Of a stretch of 64,000 nt of DNA, positions 31,544 to 42,580 are shown one piece after another. Numbering within the stretch: the stretch's first letter is position 1; every line of letters starts with the position of its first letter. Both the position numbers and the translations under genes were made by a program. Under the pieces are notes generated by a model, which was not told the DNA's origin, ran no database searches, and was given only the letters and a program-made list of their open reading frames with translations. The stretch is taken from positions 397,001 through 461,000 of the forward strand of contig JAGFBZ010000745.1 in the NCBI GenBank assembly GCA_018398805.1, read 5' to 3'. Source of the stretch: Hirundichthys speculiger. Taxonomy: Eukaryota; Chordata; Actinopteri; Beloniformes; Exocoetidae.

Positions 31544-32191
31544 CAGGGGTGTCAGACTCGTTTCCACTGAGGGCCACATCAGCAGTATGGTGGCATGAAT
31601 GTAACAAAATGCAATGAAAATCAAAATAAATTTAACTACACCTCATTATAATGTTAAATGAAGATTTTTGCATTTATTATGTTTTCAAGTTTCAAATATT
31701 CAACTCATTATTATATTAAACTCAGGGTTTGTGGTTGTAAAAGTATCCATTACCTTAGTTTCAGAAGCTTTGTTTTTCTTGCAGGCTAAATTTAGCATAC
31801 TTAGCTCCGTGTTTGCCGTCAAAATGCCGACGTAGATTAAACGGACACCCGCCTCATAACACAAAAGACACACTGTTATTTCACCTTGAGATACAAACTT
31901 GTAATTGTTGTTTTCTTTTCTTGGACACGTTGGGGTTAGTTTGTAAAGGTAAAGTCCATCAGTTCTGAAAAATCTTCTTGCTCATAGCTACCGTTACCGT
32001 TGTGGGTAATGACGAAATGCATGATGGGAGGTGTAGTTTATTGTCAATATCCACTTTAAAGTGGTGTAAGCTTATTTTAAGTCTTAAAATATTGGTTTAA
32101 AATTTAAGCAAACAATGCCCAAGCTCTCGAGGGCCAAATAAAATAATGTGATGGGTCACATTTGGCCCGCGGGCCTCAGGTTTGACACGTG
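31544..32191 (+). mobile_element. hAT-like family 3 (CAGGGGTGTCAGAC ends)
   Basis: The ends CAGGGGTGTCAGACTCG and (reverse complement) CACGTGTCAAACCTGAGG are imperfect inverted repeats. The flanks TACGACAT (31536-31543) and TACTACAT (32192-32199) are an 8-bp duplication with one mismatch. Subterminal 'gagggccacatc' and 'ggcccgcgggcctc' match a common vertebrate hAT style. Non-coding. Confidence 0.88.
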
Positions 32192-32199
32192 TACTACAT

Positions 32200-32979
32200 G
32201 AAATCTACATTGAGCTGATTTTGTGCGGGAACTGCTTCTCCGTTATTCCACCAACAGCACCAGTGAACTGCAAGTCCAACAGGGTTAGCTGGATGTGCTG
32301 TCCGAAAGGGACGATGAGCAGACGTTCCTCTCTGGCTTTTTAAAATCTAAAATATTATAACGCCGCAGCACAGACAGTTGGAGCAACTTCGGGTTATAAC
32401 TATGTGGGAAAGTGAAGAGATACTGAGGGACCTCGGTGGAGCTCTGGAGGGAATCTGCAAGGTCGAATAGACAGCCTGCAGAAAGTACCTCATGATTTGA
32501 GCAAATAATTAATAATTCACCAGGAAAACAAACAAATATTGATCTTACAGTGTGTACCGCTGAAAATAAAGAGCATAGCACAGTGTTACTGAGTACGCTG
32601 AAGTAAACCCACACCCACGCAAGATTCCAGAAGTGTTCAAATACCAACTAGTGCTTCATCAACAGAAGTGCGATGCGGCGCTTTGATTCCCCCCCCCCCC
32701 CCCCCCCCCCCGCCAAAGCCCTTATGTAAAGATTGTCTTTTCAAAGCGACTAGCGTGCACGTAGACTGGCTTTGAGACTGCTAAATTTCTGGTATGTCAT
32801 TCTCTGAAACGGACGACTCACAGTCAGTCATCTAAAGTGTCTCCAACGCTGAGTGAAAACAGTTTTTGAGAGAAGGCTGGTGATTTATTAAAACATAAAA
32901 AAAAGAGACCTCAAACTGAAAACCCAGATGAATCTTCTGAGTGTGAGAAGAATAAAAATGCTGGTTCCCATTTAAGGAT
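32200..32979. other. Intergenic sequence with a 22-bp poly-C tract
   Basis: A C-run spans about 32690-32711. A 120-codon minus-strand frame at 32285-32647 has no recognisable domain. Confidence 0.5.
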
Positions 32980-33460
32980 CCACTTTTAATCCTGCGTACC
33001 ACCTGAGAAACTGTCCAGCTCTCTGAGTACCACCATGATGACCAATTTTAAAATATAGCCATATATGCCTTCTCAATTAGCTTTAAACACAGAGAGATGT
33101 TTATTCCTTATTGTGGTTATTTATTACCTGAATTGTTACTTTACTGAATCAGACATTTACAACTCTGTCCAACAATTCTCACATCCTCATAGTCTCATAC
33201 AGTGAAAATAAACACTCAAAAGTTGTTACATCTGCACTGCAACTGAATATGCAACAAATATTTTTTTAAAAGACAATTTTAATTATCTCAAGCTACACAT
33301 TTCATTTAAAACGTTGTATTTAAAATACATTGTATGTTTCCATTTTTTTTAAAGTGAAAATGTGTTAAAAAATGTGGAAAGTCATGACGTTCCCCCGCGT
33401 ACCAGCAGAGGGCGCTCACGTACCACCGGTGGTACACGTACCACAGTTTGCGCACCACTG
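32980..33460 (-). mobile_element. hAT-like family 2, longer copy
   Basis: It ends 'gtttgcgcaccactg' (reverse complement CAGTGGTGCGCAAAC), with 'gtaccaccggtggtacacgt' inside. Interior blocks such as 'gtttattccttattgtggtt' mirror 26646-26870. The left end lies near 'cctgcgtaccacctgag'; its exact limit and the duplication were not resolved. Confidence 0.75.
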
Positions 33461-34059
33461 ATGTAAAGGAAAAGCAGCAGCTTCGTAACGCATTACTGTT
33501 TCATTACGCAATATTTTATAACTTCATGACATGAAAAAAATATTATTAACATATAATATCAACATATTTGTTTCCCTTTACTGTTTATTTTTTTAATCAC
33601 ATTTACCACTTTAATTTCTGTTAATTAATAGAGCAAAAAAAGTCTCAACATGTTATCTTTTATGTTTATTGAATTCTAACAGGCTAAAGATTTTGATTTT
33701 CTTTTTTTTTTTTACCCAAGTTTGTTTAAAGTGCTTTCGAGCATCTTGAGTAACTTTGTTAACATTTAGAAAGGTTAGGTTTGATGGAATCACTACCTTT
33801 TTCAAAACACACACTCACACTAATTCTCCATTAATTAATTATCAACTTAATCACCGTCTGTTGTGCACCGTGCTCGCTAAACTACAACGCCGGTCAGAGT
33901 CAATGCCGACATCAGTTCTGTTGGATTGTTCTGATGTTGGAAACTAGTCGTGTCCTCCCACAGAAATAAAAAAAAACTAAACATAGAGGGATTTAAAAAG
34001 CTCAAGCAGAGACTGGACTTTAAGACTCTTCCAGAAACACTGCCTGTAGTCACCTTCCA
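33461..34059. other. AT-rich intergenic sequence
   Basis: Nothing recognised except T- and A-rich runs. Confidence 0.5.
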
Positions 34060-34290
34060 CCCGGCTCAGAGGAAGTGCTGGCTGTCAGCTTCAGACAGGG
34101 AGGCACTGCAGAAGGTCAGAAAGATTGTAGAGATAATCGTCGGCTGCCCCCCCGCCTTCTCTGGGGGGACGTCTCCAGCTCTAGATGTCACAGCAGAGCG
34201 AAGGACATCGTCAGTGACAGTAACCATCATGGACGTGAACTGTTTGGCCCCCTTCGCCACAGGTGTTGAAAGAGCAGAACAAATAGACTT
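34060..34290 (+). pseudogene. LINE ORF2 C-terminal fragment
   Basis: The 33950-34408 frame includes L-S-A-S-D-R-E-A-L-Q-K-V-R-K-I-V, typical of the region after reverse transcriptase in fish non-LTR elements. The text then continues in another frame (S-S-S-R-C-H-S-R-A-K-D-I-V, near 34170-34215, then G-R-E-L-F-G-P-L). A frameshift near 34140-34170 separates the two halves. It is a 5'-truncated dead copy. Clade not resolved. Confidence 0.6.
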
Positions 34291-34754
34291 GAAGCTGTTT
34301 CTATTGAACCAGCGAGAGCTGGAAACACATGATTTAAAAGTTTCTAACGGCCTGATAATCTCAACTCCTGTCTCGCCTCCCTGCAGATACAGTAGTTACA
34401 GGTGTTAGCTGAAGACATGGCCTTGCTGTTGTATTTCTGAGAGCTTGCTGACCATTTTAATTCCTGTTTGCCAACCCTTATAAGTGTGTTTTGACCGCAG
34501 GCGTGGGAGGTCGGGGGGGCTTGATGTCTCAGTTGGAAAGTCTCATGAACAGCGTGAAAATGTTCAAATGTTTGAATAGCGACATTGATTCATAACGATG
34601 ACGTCCTCAGTATTTGGGCGAGAGCTGGAGAGTTGGGCGCCATCATGGCCCTGTAGCTCTTAAATGAGACACATCATGTCTGATTTCCTCTGAGTTTGAG
34701 AGCAGGATGTCTGTCGGACAGCTGTCACTCACAGAGGAGAGGAGGGATGGGAGC
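34291..34754. other. Intergenic sequence, nothing recognised
   Basis: Contains one G-run near 34513-34519. No gene recognised. Confidence 0.5.
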
Positions 34755-34820
34755 GGCCATCTTGGAGGTACTTGGATGTAAACACACCGCTGGATCAATG
34801 CTAACGACCGTGGATAAAGG

Positions 34821-35081
34821 ATGGATAAACCACAGAAAAGCTCTTCAAAAGGCGTTAAAGATGCAAAAACATCCAGAGAAGGACTTGGTCCACGGGAAAG
34901 GGAACGATATTCTGAAAAGTTACAGTTTGTCGGTGGTGCCGATCCGTACGAGTTAGCTCCCTCGTCTTGGAGCAATGACGAGCCGGAGAGCCTCCCTTCG
35001 AGTGCAGACCCCGACATCGTAAACTACCTGGTTTCTACCCGTCATTCCAACAGATGGACCCAATCTGGGTCATCCTTTTGA
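34821..35081 (+). pseudogene. Fragment resembling the N-terminus of YqaJ-domain transposon-associated proteins
   Basis: The 86-codon frame contains R-E-R-E-R-Y-S-E-K-L-Q-F-V-G-G-A-D-P-Y-E-L, then W-S-N-D, then D-P-D-I-V-N-Y-L-V. This string pattern (E-x-L-x-x-V-G-G-x-D-P-Y, W-S-x-D, P-D-I-x-N-Y-L-V) is one I recognise from fish proteins that carry a YqaJ-type nuclease domain further along. The frame ends soon after N-Y-L-V, where a splice donor (ctg|gtttct) is possible. The nuclease domain itself is absent. Assignment rests on memory of the motif, not on a search. Confidence 0.5.
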
Positions 35082-35273
35082 TAAAGGTCAGACCTTTTAC
35101 CTGGAATACAATGAGAAATATAGCACATTGTAGCTCTACATTCTAAGAACTGTGTTGCTAGTGTAGCTAGGTGGTAGCTTGATATTATCATTAGACTAGA
35201 AATTAAGAGCTTTTTTTTCTTGATAATTGTTCATGTTTGAAATTAAGAGCTAATAACATTTCACTTAACTTAC

Positions 35274-35491
35274 CTGACACGAAATGGGCCGAACAAATTT
35301 GGATGTTGTCCAGATTTTTGCCACGCAGGTCTTGGTTTAGCTTTGCTAACCACAAGCGCCTCCTTTCCTCTGACAACTTCTGCCATTGTTCTCCCTGATT
35401 TTTAATAACCTTTGGAAGTCTATAAAACTCCAAGTCTCTCTCGCGGTCTGTCCGGTTGGTACAGCCGAAAAACACGGCAATAATTTACCAT
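35274..35491 (-). pseudogene. THAP-domain first exon, one-base frameshift
   Basis: ATG at 35491-35489 gives M-V-N-Y-C. A one-base shift near 35470 leads into F-F-G-C-T-N-R, then L-E-F-Y-R-L-P, R-R-R-L-W-L-A-K-L-N and I-C-S-A-H-F-V-S-G, immediately followed by GTAAGT at the exon edge. The Cys-x(n)-Cys ... Cys-x2-His order matches the THAP C2CH zinc finger, a DNA-binding module of transposases and their descendants. An exon break just after H-F-V-S-G is common in fish THAP transposase genes. The downstream catalytic exon is not present here. The frameshift argues against function unless an upstream start is used. Confidence 0.7.
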
Positions 35492-35551
35492 TTTCAATGA
35501 AGACGTACGATTTACTCCAGTGTGTGCGCTTTGTTTTTACGTTGCCGCGTG

Positions 35552-35574
35552 CCTCCAAGATGGCGACTTCCGGT
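35552..35574 (-). promoter_or_regulatory. ETS plus YY1-type motif upstream of the THAP exon
   Basis: On the minus strand CCGGAAGTCGCCATCTTGG combines an ETS core and a YY1 core about 60 bp upstream of the THAP ATG, a usual layout for TATA-less promoters. It overlaps the right GCCATCTTGGAGG end of the unit. Confidence 0.4.
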
Positions 35575-36802
35575 TGGATGACACGCCATGAAAAACCTCT
35601 ATAAGGTTCACCACGCCTGCATCTGTAGTCGCCCGGCTTCATTAGGACACGAGTTTTAAAAACAATAGTGTTCTACACGTCAGCATCTTGGCTCAGGGAG
35701 TCACGCATCGTCAGCTACAAGAACCGTAACATCGGTAGGGGGCTCCCGAAGTTCAATGTGAGTGGTGTAAAAGTAGCCTTAGCAGAGTAAAGGTCTCCAG
35801 TACTGCACCACCGTAATCACGTCTCACGCCTCGTTCCCACTTGTTCCCGTCCAGTCATGTGATACACCTGCGGAGTCCTTTCGTTTCGACGTGAACCCAC
35901 TAATCTCTTATGTAGCTGCAAAACTCCTCCATACCGTGACACGCCCCGGGTGTGTTGAAAATTTTTCAACTTATGTTGTATGTTCACCGCACTCGCATCC
36001 AACGCCATCCCAGCAGCGCAAATGACAGCCAGGCTTTTGAAAAACAAACCTGTATTTGTCGTTCGACTGTGGTGAAACTGTACAGGCTTCAAGTGTTAGA
36101 AACTGGAGAATACGTTTCTTTCCCATCGCAGCAACGAGTTGGCATTGGTGATATCTTAATCATTAGCGTCGAGACAACCCATCCATAAAGAACTGCACCT
36201 CCTTGTGTTGGACACCAGGGGGCACAATCAGCACTTCCTGCAGACTAATGGAGGACAGGTGGAAATGACTGAAAAACCGTGCTGCAGATTGCTCATGGCT
36301 TCACGTTGTTTTAGGATGATGAATGATTTGTGCATATTTAGTGACTTTATTCACTATTTTAATCTAATTATGTAAACCAGCTGACTCCTGAAGAGCTCGT
36401 AGTCCAGATATCAAGTCCAACAGTTTGGCTTGTAATTACTTCAGAGGCTCATTTATGTTTATGGTAAAAGTTTTAAATGTATAATAATAAAAAAGGAGAG
36501 AAATCTTAAAATTGAATCTTTTTGTGATGTAAATAAAAATATAAAGTACATGTTTGGATTTGGTGAATCAAGGACCCAAATGCAGGAGATCAGGAGTCAG
36601 GAGTTCTGAAAACGTAGCCAGGGCAGGTAATCCAAAAACCAAAATCCAAACCCAGATCATAACAGTACACAAGTTACACACACTGTAAAAATTAATAAAT
36701 AAAAAAGAATAATAAAAAATAAAATAAAATTATTTTAATGAATAAAAAGAATTTACTGTCTATTTTACAGATTTTTTTCTGTATTTTTAAAATACCATTT
36801 AA

Positions 36803-37197
36803 AGGTGGAGTAGGTGTTGTTTGAAAAACGGTTCCAGCAATCCAACTCAAGTGAGATTTTGAAAATATACACTCCCTCCCTCCTCCCAAAGGCTCCGCCT
36901 CCTCCTCTTCAGCTCACCCCTCGAAACCACGCCTTCACATGATTCACGACTGCATGAACCACAGGGAGGGAGGGAGCGAGGGGTGATATTTGATGGACGT
37001 ATTAGGCAGCCAATCAAAATAGTGATGATCACTTTTTTGATTGGTCAGAGTTTTTCTCTGATTATACCTTCTAGACTGGACCAAAATGTTTAGTTTTTTT
37101 TGCAAACATTTTATTTCAGTGGGTGCAATGGAAATGTGAAAAGGTTTTCAGGCAATATTGTAAAAAGTGTTGCAAAAAAACAACACCCACCCCACCT
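36803..37197. mobile_element. 395-bp MITE with TTAA target and 20-bp inverted ends
   Basis: TTAA sits at 36799-36802 and 37198-37201. The ends AGGTGGAGTAGGTGTTGTTT and (reverse complement) AGGTGGGGTGGGTGTTGTTT match at 18 of 20. TTAA targets fit piggyBac or Kolobok. Non-coding; nested inside the CACTGTAAAAA element. Confidence 0.88.
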
Positions 37198-37583
37198 TTA
37201 ATCTACAAAAATAGACTGATTTTACATGTCAAATGTAAAATAACATTAAATCACTGTAACTGTGAAAACATACAATATTTATGTTCTTTTACAAAAAAAC
37301 CCATTAGAAAAACATATATTTATTGTTAAAATACATTCACAAATATATTGTAATTTCACAAATATTTGTCTCTTATTTAAGGGAATAAACTATAAAATTC
37401 AACTTTAAAACTCTAAAAAAAAAAAAAAAGAAAAAAATCATCTAAAATTACAAAGGAATTAATAGTAAAAATTTGTAATTTTACTATAATTTCTTTGTTA
37501 ATTGACTAACATTTTCAGTGAAATTATTCTCACTCCTAGATGGTAACATTAATTAACCTTGTATTAATAAATGATTATTAATG

Positions 37584-37722
37584 ATATTTATTTTGAAAGG
37601 ACATCTACAGAGACATAGGGAAAGGGGAAAGCTTGAGAGGGTGAATAATAAAGAGTGGACTTGAACTTAGGGCTGCTGCCTCTGCTTATGGAGCATCAGC
37701 TCTACCAAGGGAGCTGCAATTA
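37584..37722 (-). repeat. tRNA-derived SINE, minus strand
   Basis: The minus strand reads a tRNA-like head: A-box region 'gcagctcccttggtagagct' and B-box 'GTTCAAGTCC', then a short body ending 'cctttcaaaataaat'. The spacing is tRNA-like, but the cloverleaf would be poor, so it is a SINE rather than a functional tRNA gene. It lies inside the CACTGTAAAAA element. Confidence 0.6.
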
Positions 37723-38559
37723 AATGCTTTCAATAAAGCATTTCTCTGATAGATATGCTGCTAGTGATCTGGCAGGTCTTTTTGGGTCATTTCCCAGCAT
37801 CCTTTGCAGTCCTGGTTGTTTAGGTGCTTATCTGTGTTTATTTTTTAGCTATTTGATTTAATGTTGCCATGTAAAGTCTGTTGCTGGTTTGACCCCCTGT
37901 TGATTCAGAGCCCTTACATTTAACATGTTCATTTGTGTCACCCTGAGTTAAGTCTGTCTGTGTTCAAATGAGTACCCGTAAGTTTGTTTCAATTAAGTGT
38001 ATAAAACAAAACAGGAAGTTGACAAAATACACCTTTTGCTAGTGCCATGGCTGTCAGGTGTTGCAGACCAGGATCCACTACAATACAAAGGCTACAGTCC
38101 TTAAAATTGTAGCAATTTTAAACCCAATATCTAGTTTTTAAACAGTTTTTTGACATGTTTTTTGGAAGATGAATTACTTTTTTTGTGTCATATACTGTTA
38201 TATTACATCAAACAAAAATTATAATACAACTTCTTTACATAAAATAATGTCATTGAAACCAATTAATAACAGCACATTTCTGTAAATTTAAGCATTATTA
38301 TTCGTAATACAGCATTTACTTCCCATATTTCTAGGCAATTTAATTGTTTGAAAATGTGAAAATGTTTCTAATTAAATATTAAAAACAACCTGAAAATAAG
38401 GCAAAATCTTGTTAAAATTACAACTACAAACTGTATTTTAATTATGGAAAAAGAAAGTATTTTTATGAGAAAGTAATTTTCTGTTATTTCACGGTATTTT
38501 TCTGGCGCTGGAAAATTACCGGTTTTTTACGAATTTTTTTACAGTGCAGAGCTGAAAGG

Positions 38560-38945
38560 TACGTTTGAGGAGGTTATTGGTGTGAGCAAAGAAAATATTC
38601 GTGTTGTTTGTCACCCTAAGAATGTTACAAGAAAAGAAAAAAACAACTGACTACAAATGAGTAAACAGAGATGGTGTGCCCATCTTCACCCATCACTCCT
38701 CATTATTTCCCTTTCTGACAACTCAACATTTATATATACTGTTCTGTTCTGGCTGTATTACTAGTAGTGTTGTTTTATTAATACCTTATTCATTTCACTG
38801 TGTTCATTGGTTTTTATCCGGTGTGAGTCATTCTTTATACCTTGTGTGATCATGATTGTTTCTAACATTTGCTCTGATCTCATGCAGCGACACTAGTTTC
38901 ACTGTGCTGCCCTAGAATGATAATAAAGTTTTTATTTTATTCAAT
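38560..38945 (+). mobile_element. Probable LINE 3' tail
   Basis: It ends 'tgctgccctagaatgataataaagtttttattttatt', echoing the L2/CR1-type tail at 53550-53801 ('aatgacaataaaggg'). No coding portion is visible. Confidence 0.4.
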
Positions 38946-39178
38946 AATCAACTTATTCTATGTGTCCTGTTTTTCAGAGTGCAGCCAGCTTCTCCCACAC
39001 TGTGCGGTTGCTGCTGAATATGCAAGAGCGAGTCTCTAGAGCTCGGTGGACTACAGCAACTCTCTCGCATCTACAGCGCTAAGGCTATTTTTACACCACT
39101 CACATTGAACTTCGGGAGCTCCCACGGACGTTACGGTTCTGCTGAGCGCTGCCTTGTAGCTGATGATGCATGACTCTC

Positions 39179-39928
39179 CAAAAACTGAACATTTCTGTAC
39201 TGATGTGGATAAGGACTTTTAAACTATCTTCAGTAAGGATGCTGACCACGGCAGATATCAAAATCTGCCCTTTGCCGCACATGAAACGCGGAGAAAGACT
39301 TTATCTCTGTGGTTTATCAGTGACACGGTCTCCAGTAACCGACATCCGACTGGTTTTGGACATCATTTGTACCCCAGGTGTAGACGCTGAGATACTGGCT
39401 GTTTTATCTCCGCTGCCCCAGGGTGCATCTGTCCCTGTTACCCGGACGCTATGTCCAGCACAATGATCACTTTGAATACACATAGACGTTTTGTGTGCTG
39501 TTTTACCTGGTACCCAGTCCTACCTATGCTGGGGGGGGGGGGGATTAGCTGCTGCTGAGCCAAGCCGTGTCAGATAATGGAAAAGAAACATTTTCCTCCC
39601 TCTGTGAGCTGAAAAAGAACAGCTGGTGATCATTGGCTTATTGGATGAGATGGAACACATTTGGCAAAATCTATATAGTGATTTTGATTTTCTTTATGTA
39701 AAAGCGTCTCTGCAGTTTTTGTCTCGTCTTTGCTGCAGGTTCAGTATTTGTTCATTCTGGGAGGACTGGCTGGTTAATCAATCCTCCCATAAAGGAATGA
39801 GTCATCCTGTACTACTGTGTAAATCATGTATATTTGAATCATCTATTTTTAAACATTTTGCTGTGATGGACACTGAGGTCAAGACCCAATGCTTTTAAGT
39901 ACCATCTGATAAATTAGAAATGTATCAC

Positions 39929-39930
<2 letters not shown>
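39179..39930. other. Intergenic sequence
   Basis: Contains a G-run at about 39531-39543. A 98-codon frame at 39170-39466 has an overlapping antisense frame and no recognised domain. Confidence 0.5.

Positions 39931-39934
<4 letters not shown>

Positions 39935-39994
<60 letters not shown>
39935..39994. repeat. TA dinucleotide microsatellite, about 30 units
   Basis: Uninterrupted alternating TA. The Tyr-Ile repeat peptides reading through it are artefacts. Confidence 0.98.
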
Positions 39995-39997
<3 letters not shown>

Positions 39998-39999
39998 GC

Positions 40000-40391
40000 C
40001 TCTGTCCAGCAGCCTGCACGCCGGATGGGTCAGCTGACCTGGCAGGGGCCGTCTGGTGACCTGGTGGGGCCCAGCACCGCCGGGGGAGACAACAACGGCC
40101 TGGTCCGGTCCGCATGATGAACCAGGCTCTGGGACGGTCGGCTCTGTCGCCCGCCGGACTGAAGGGGCTCAGTCTTCCCAGAGGAGACGGTTTGGTTCAT
40201 CTGTGTTTCTTCTTGTGTTTTAACTGCTGTTAACTGTTTTAACGGCTGTTAACTGGAGTTAACACTCGGACCACGGGCATGAAAAGGAGCGCTGGACACC
40301 GGCAGCTCCTCTAGTACACCAGACTGGTATACTGAAACCTGAATATCCTCCTTGGGGGATTAATAAAGTATTTTTGAATTGAATTGAATTT
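40000..40391 (+). mobile_element. 5'-truncated LINE, 3' end with TTGAA tail
   Basis: It ends 'tatcctccttgggggattaa' then TAAAGTATTTTTGAA(TTGAA)n, the standard ending of fish non-LTR elements. The upstream CpG-bearing part (40000-40130) may be the ORF2 end or 3' UTR. It abuts the TA array at its truncated 5' side. Confidence 0.7.
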
Positions 40392-40665
40392 GGCCTATTT
40401 GTGATATTGTAGTATTAGAGGGTGGGGTTGGTCTTTCTTCAAATTATATACTTACTTGATTTCAGATCCACCTGAAAAATTCTGGGCTGAAAATCAATGC
40501 AGGTCTAACTCCACAAGTCAGCACAACATGCTGTCATTCACAATCATGTAGCGTATTTTAGGATGTTTTCTTTTTCTCTAAAATTACTTAACCTGCACTC
40601 TAAGCAAAGAGGCTACATATTTCATACCTGGTCATTTATTTATTAAAAAAAAAAAAAGAAAAAAA

Positions 40666-40985
40666 AAAGGTATCCCTCAAGGTTCTGTGCTGGGCCCATT
40701 ATTATTCACTATCTACATAGATTATCGTGGACGGAATATCTCACTCAACTACACTACACTGATGACACTGTCATATATTCCACAGTAGCTACCTGCATTA
40801 CAACTTACATTTGATTAAGTACAAGAACAACTTTGTCACCTGCAGCTTGTTCTAAATGCAGGTAAAACAAGGTGTGTTTTCTTTAGCACTTCAAACCCTA
40901 CAAGAGCAGTACAGTCTGAGAAACATTTAACAATGAGCGGCCAACAAACTGAGTTGGTATCTACTTTTAAATAGCTGGGATTTTT
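40666..40985 (+). pseudogene. LINE reverse transcriptase fragment, plus strand
   Basis: It begins K-G-I-P-Q-G-S-V-L-G-P-L-L-F-T-I-Y-I, the strand of the RT palm before the catalytic box. Then comes a frame change into T-D-D-T-V-I-Y-S, the Asp-Asp box, with the residue before D-D being Thr. Further on, L-N-A-G-K-T-R-C-V-F-F-S and a stop in place of the Tyr of K-Y-L-G. Style fits L2/CR1-type elements. Dead and truncated at both ends; an A-rich run precedes it. Confidence 0.75.
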
Positions 40986-42076
40986 AATTGTTTACCATTT
41001 ATCTTTTAAGGACCTCATCCAGTATGTTGTAAAAAAAAAAAAATACTATTAAAAGAAAGTTTTGCTTTTCATTTTGTCTGAAACAGTAATTGCTTGAAAC
41101 AGCTTTTTCTGATGTTCTGATTAAATGACTGTCTATCCCCCCATAAACATTCACATACATCCAAATTAATTGCAGGAATTAATTAAATCATTTAGATATT
41201 CTAAATTACACAGAAACATAAAAAAAAAAGATTAGTGTGTTAAATTTTCAAGCACCGCAGCTTCTAATATTCTCCTCTCTGCATACTGAATAACCACAAT
41301 TTACAACCAAAAGTCTTTTAACTGTTGCAGTTTTAACAAGGTCACGACGGAGATGCTGCTGAAACAGCAGCAGGACGTCACAGACCGGTACCCAGGTGTT
41401 TGCTTGCTCACATCTCTGCATATAGAACTTTAATTAGTCATTATAGAGACACTGACATACCTCAGGGATTGATATGGAAAGACCCGGGCAACGGCAAAGA
41501 GGAAAACCAATAACAGACTGACTGACATCCAGAGGCAGAGTGATTGGCATCGGTAGAACCGGTGATTGATTGGCAATAAAAATGTAACTGATAGCTGTGA
41601 CAGATTGGTGGTAATGGAGGATGGAGAGTGTGGGCATATTGGTGGAAGACAGTCAGTCATTTCATCAGAACATCAGAATACGGTAGGACTTTGACTTTTC
41701 GCTCATTTCCCTGCTGACCCGTTCACACAACACCCTCCCACACTCGGATATTCACACAACGTGTGGACGCTCTGAAACAAAAAAAAAAAAGAAACCTTTC
41801 TTTTGGCACCAGCCTTCAGTGTCTGCTCCTTTCTTTTTTTGGGGGGGCTGACCAATTACCGTCAGCCAGCTCCTCTTTTTGTGACCGGATATAAACAGCA
41901 GTCTCCCATTTATAATCTACGGTGAGACAGCAGTCGGTGAAGCCCATGACAGAAGTTGAAGGAATTCAGGAGTCTGTGCTGACATCCCACAAAGGGTTGT
42001 GATGGCCAGTGAGATAAACTTTAACCGTAATCATTGCTTCCACGAGTCCTTATGGGAAACTTATACATTCGTATTA
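40986..42076. other. Intergenic sequence; one TATA-type promoter candidate
   Basis: Mostly featureless, with A-runs at 41031-41042 and 41780-41790. At 41885-41945 'ggatataaacagcagtctcc' is followed by 'ctacggtgagac', a TATA box with possible start region, but no coding exon I recognise follows. Confidence 0.35.
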
Positions 42077-42580
42077 CAGTGATCCCTCCCCAATTTGCGA
42101 TTTAAGTTCCGCGGTTTTAGTTATTCACGGAATTTTCCGAAATATATAATATTTAGATGAAAAGTGTAGTGAGCATCAACAGCAGCCCAGCGTGTATAGA
42201 TTTACATTCTCTGTTAACCAACAGGAGCCCAACAATACAACCTGTGTGATGTTACAAGTTCCTGCAGTACCAGAATAAAGTGCTCGTTCCATGCAGAGAA
42301 AACCGGACTGTTTCTTTTGTTGTTGTTAGCGTGTTAGCCGCTAATTAAGAGCCAAAAATAGCACAATACCAGCAGTTTGTTTACTATGGTTCAGAGACCA
42401 GAGGCTGTGAAGGAAACAGAAAGACCACAGTTGAGCCTTTGTCTTGTTTCGCTGCAGTGCCTCGCTACTTTTTTATTTATTTTATTTTAAACATATTATT
42501 TAGGCTCAGGGTTACGATGGAGTATTAAGGCCACAATGAGAAAAAAAAATTGTGGGCAATGATTTTTTTTTCATTCTTAT

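Larger units (their letters stand above)
34756..35563. mobile_element. Compact unit with two inward-facing first exons and GCCATCTTGGAGG ends
   Basis: GCCATCTTGGAGG at 34756-34768 is mirrored by CCTCCAAGATGGC at 35552-35564, with looser inverted similarity continuing inside (GTAAACACA against GTAAAAACA). Between them are a plus-strand exon resembling the N-terminus of fish YqaJ-type proteins (34821-35050) and a minus-strand THAP exon (35274-35491). This could be an internally deleted derivative of a two-gene transposon. Alternatively, both ends may just be promoters with YY1 sites. No target duplication was seen. Confidence 0.5.
36679..38547. mobile_element. EnSpm/CACTA-like AT-rich element with CACTGTAAAAA ends
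   Basis: The left end is CACTGTAAAAATT (36679) and the right end AATTTTTTTACAGTG (to 38547). Inner sequence has 'ttaccggttttttacg' and 'cacggtatttttctggc', typical of the fish repeats with these ends. A clear short target duplication was not found. It contains the TTAA element and a SINE. Confidence 0.55.
35698..39178. mobile_element. Segment bounded by inverted copies of about 90 bp
   Basis: 35698-35783 and 39079-39178 are reverse complements at roughly 80-90 percent with one 11-base gap. Shared text includes 'cccgaagttcaatgtgagtg' and 'gtgtaaaa-tagccttagc'. They may be the termini of one 3.5-kb element filled by later insertions (EnSpm-like, TTAA MITE, SINE, LINE tail), or two separate insertions of a short repeat. 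Interior frames near 35817-36092 show no recognised domain. Confidence 0.45.

Noticed and set aside
33950..34408. 152-codon frame as an intact small gene
   Set aside because: The central part reads as a frameshifted LINE ORF2 C-terminus; the rest is chance extension.
37655..37718. tRNA gene on the minus strand
   Set aside because: A- and B-box-like text is present, but stems do not pair well and a SINE body follows; called a SINE head instead.
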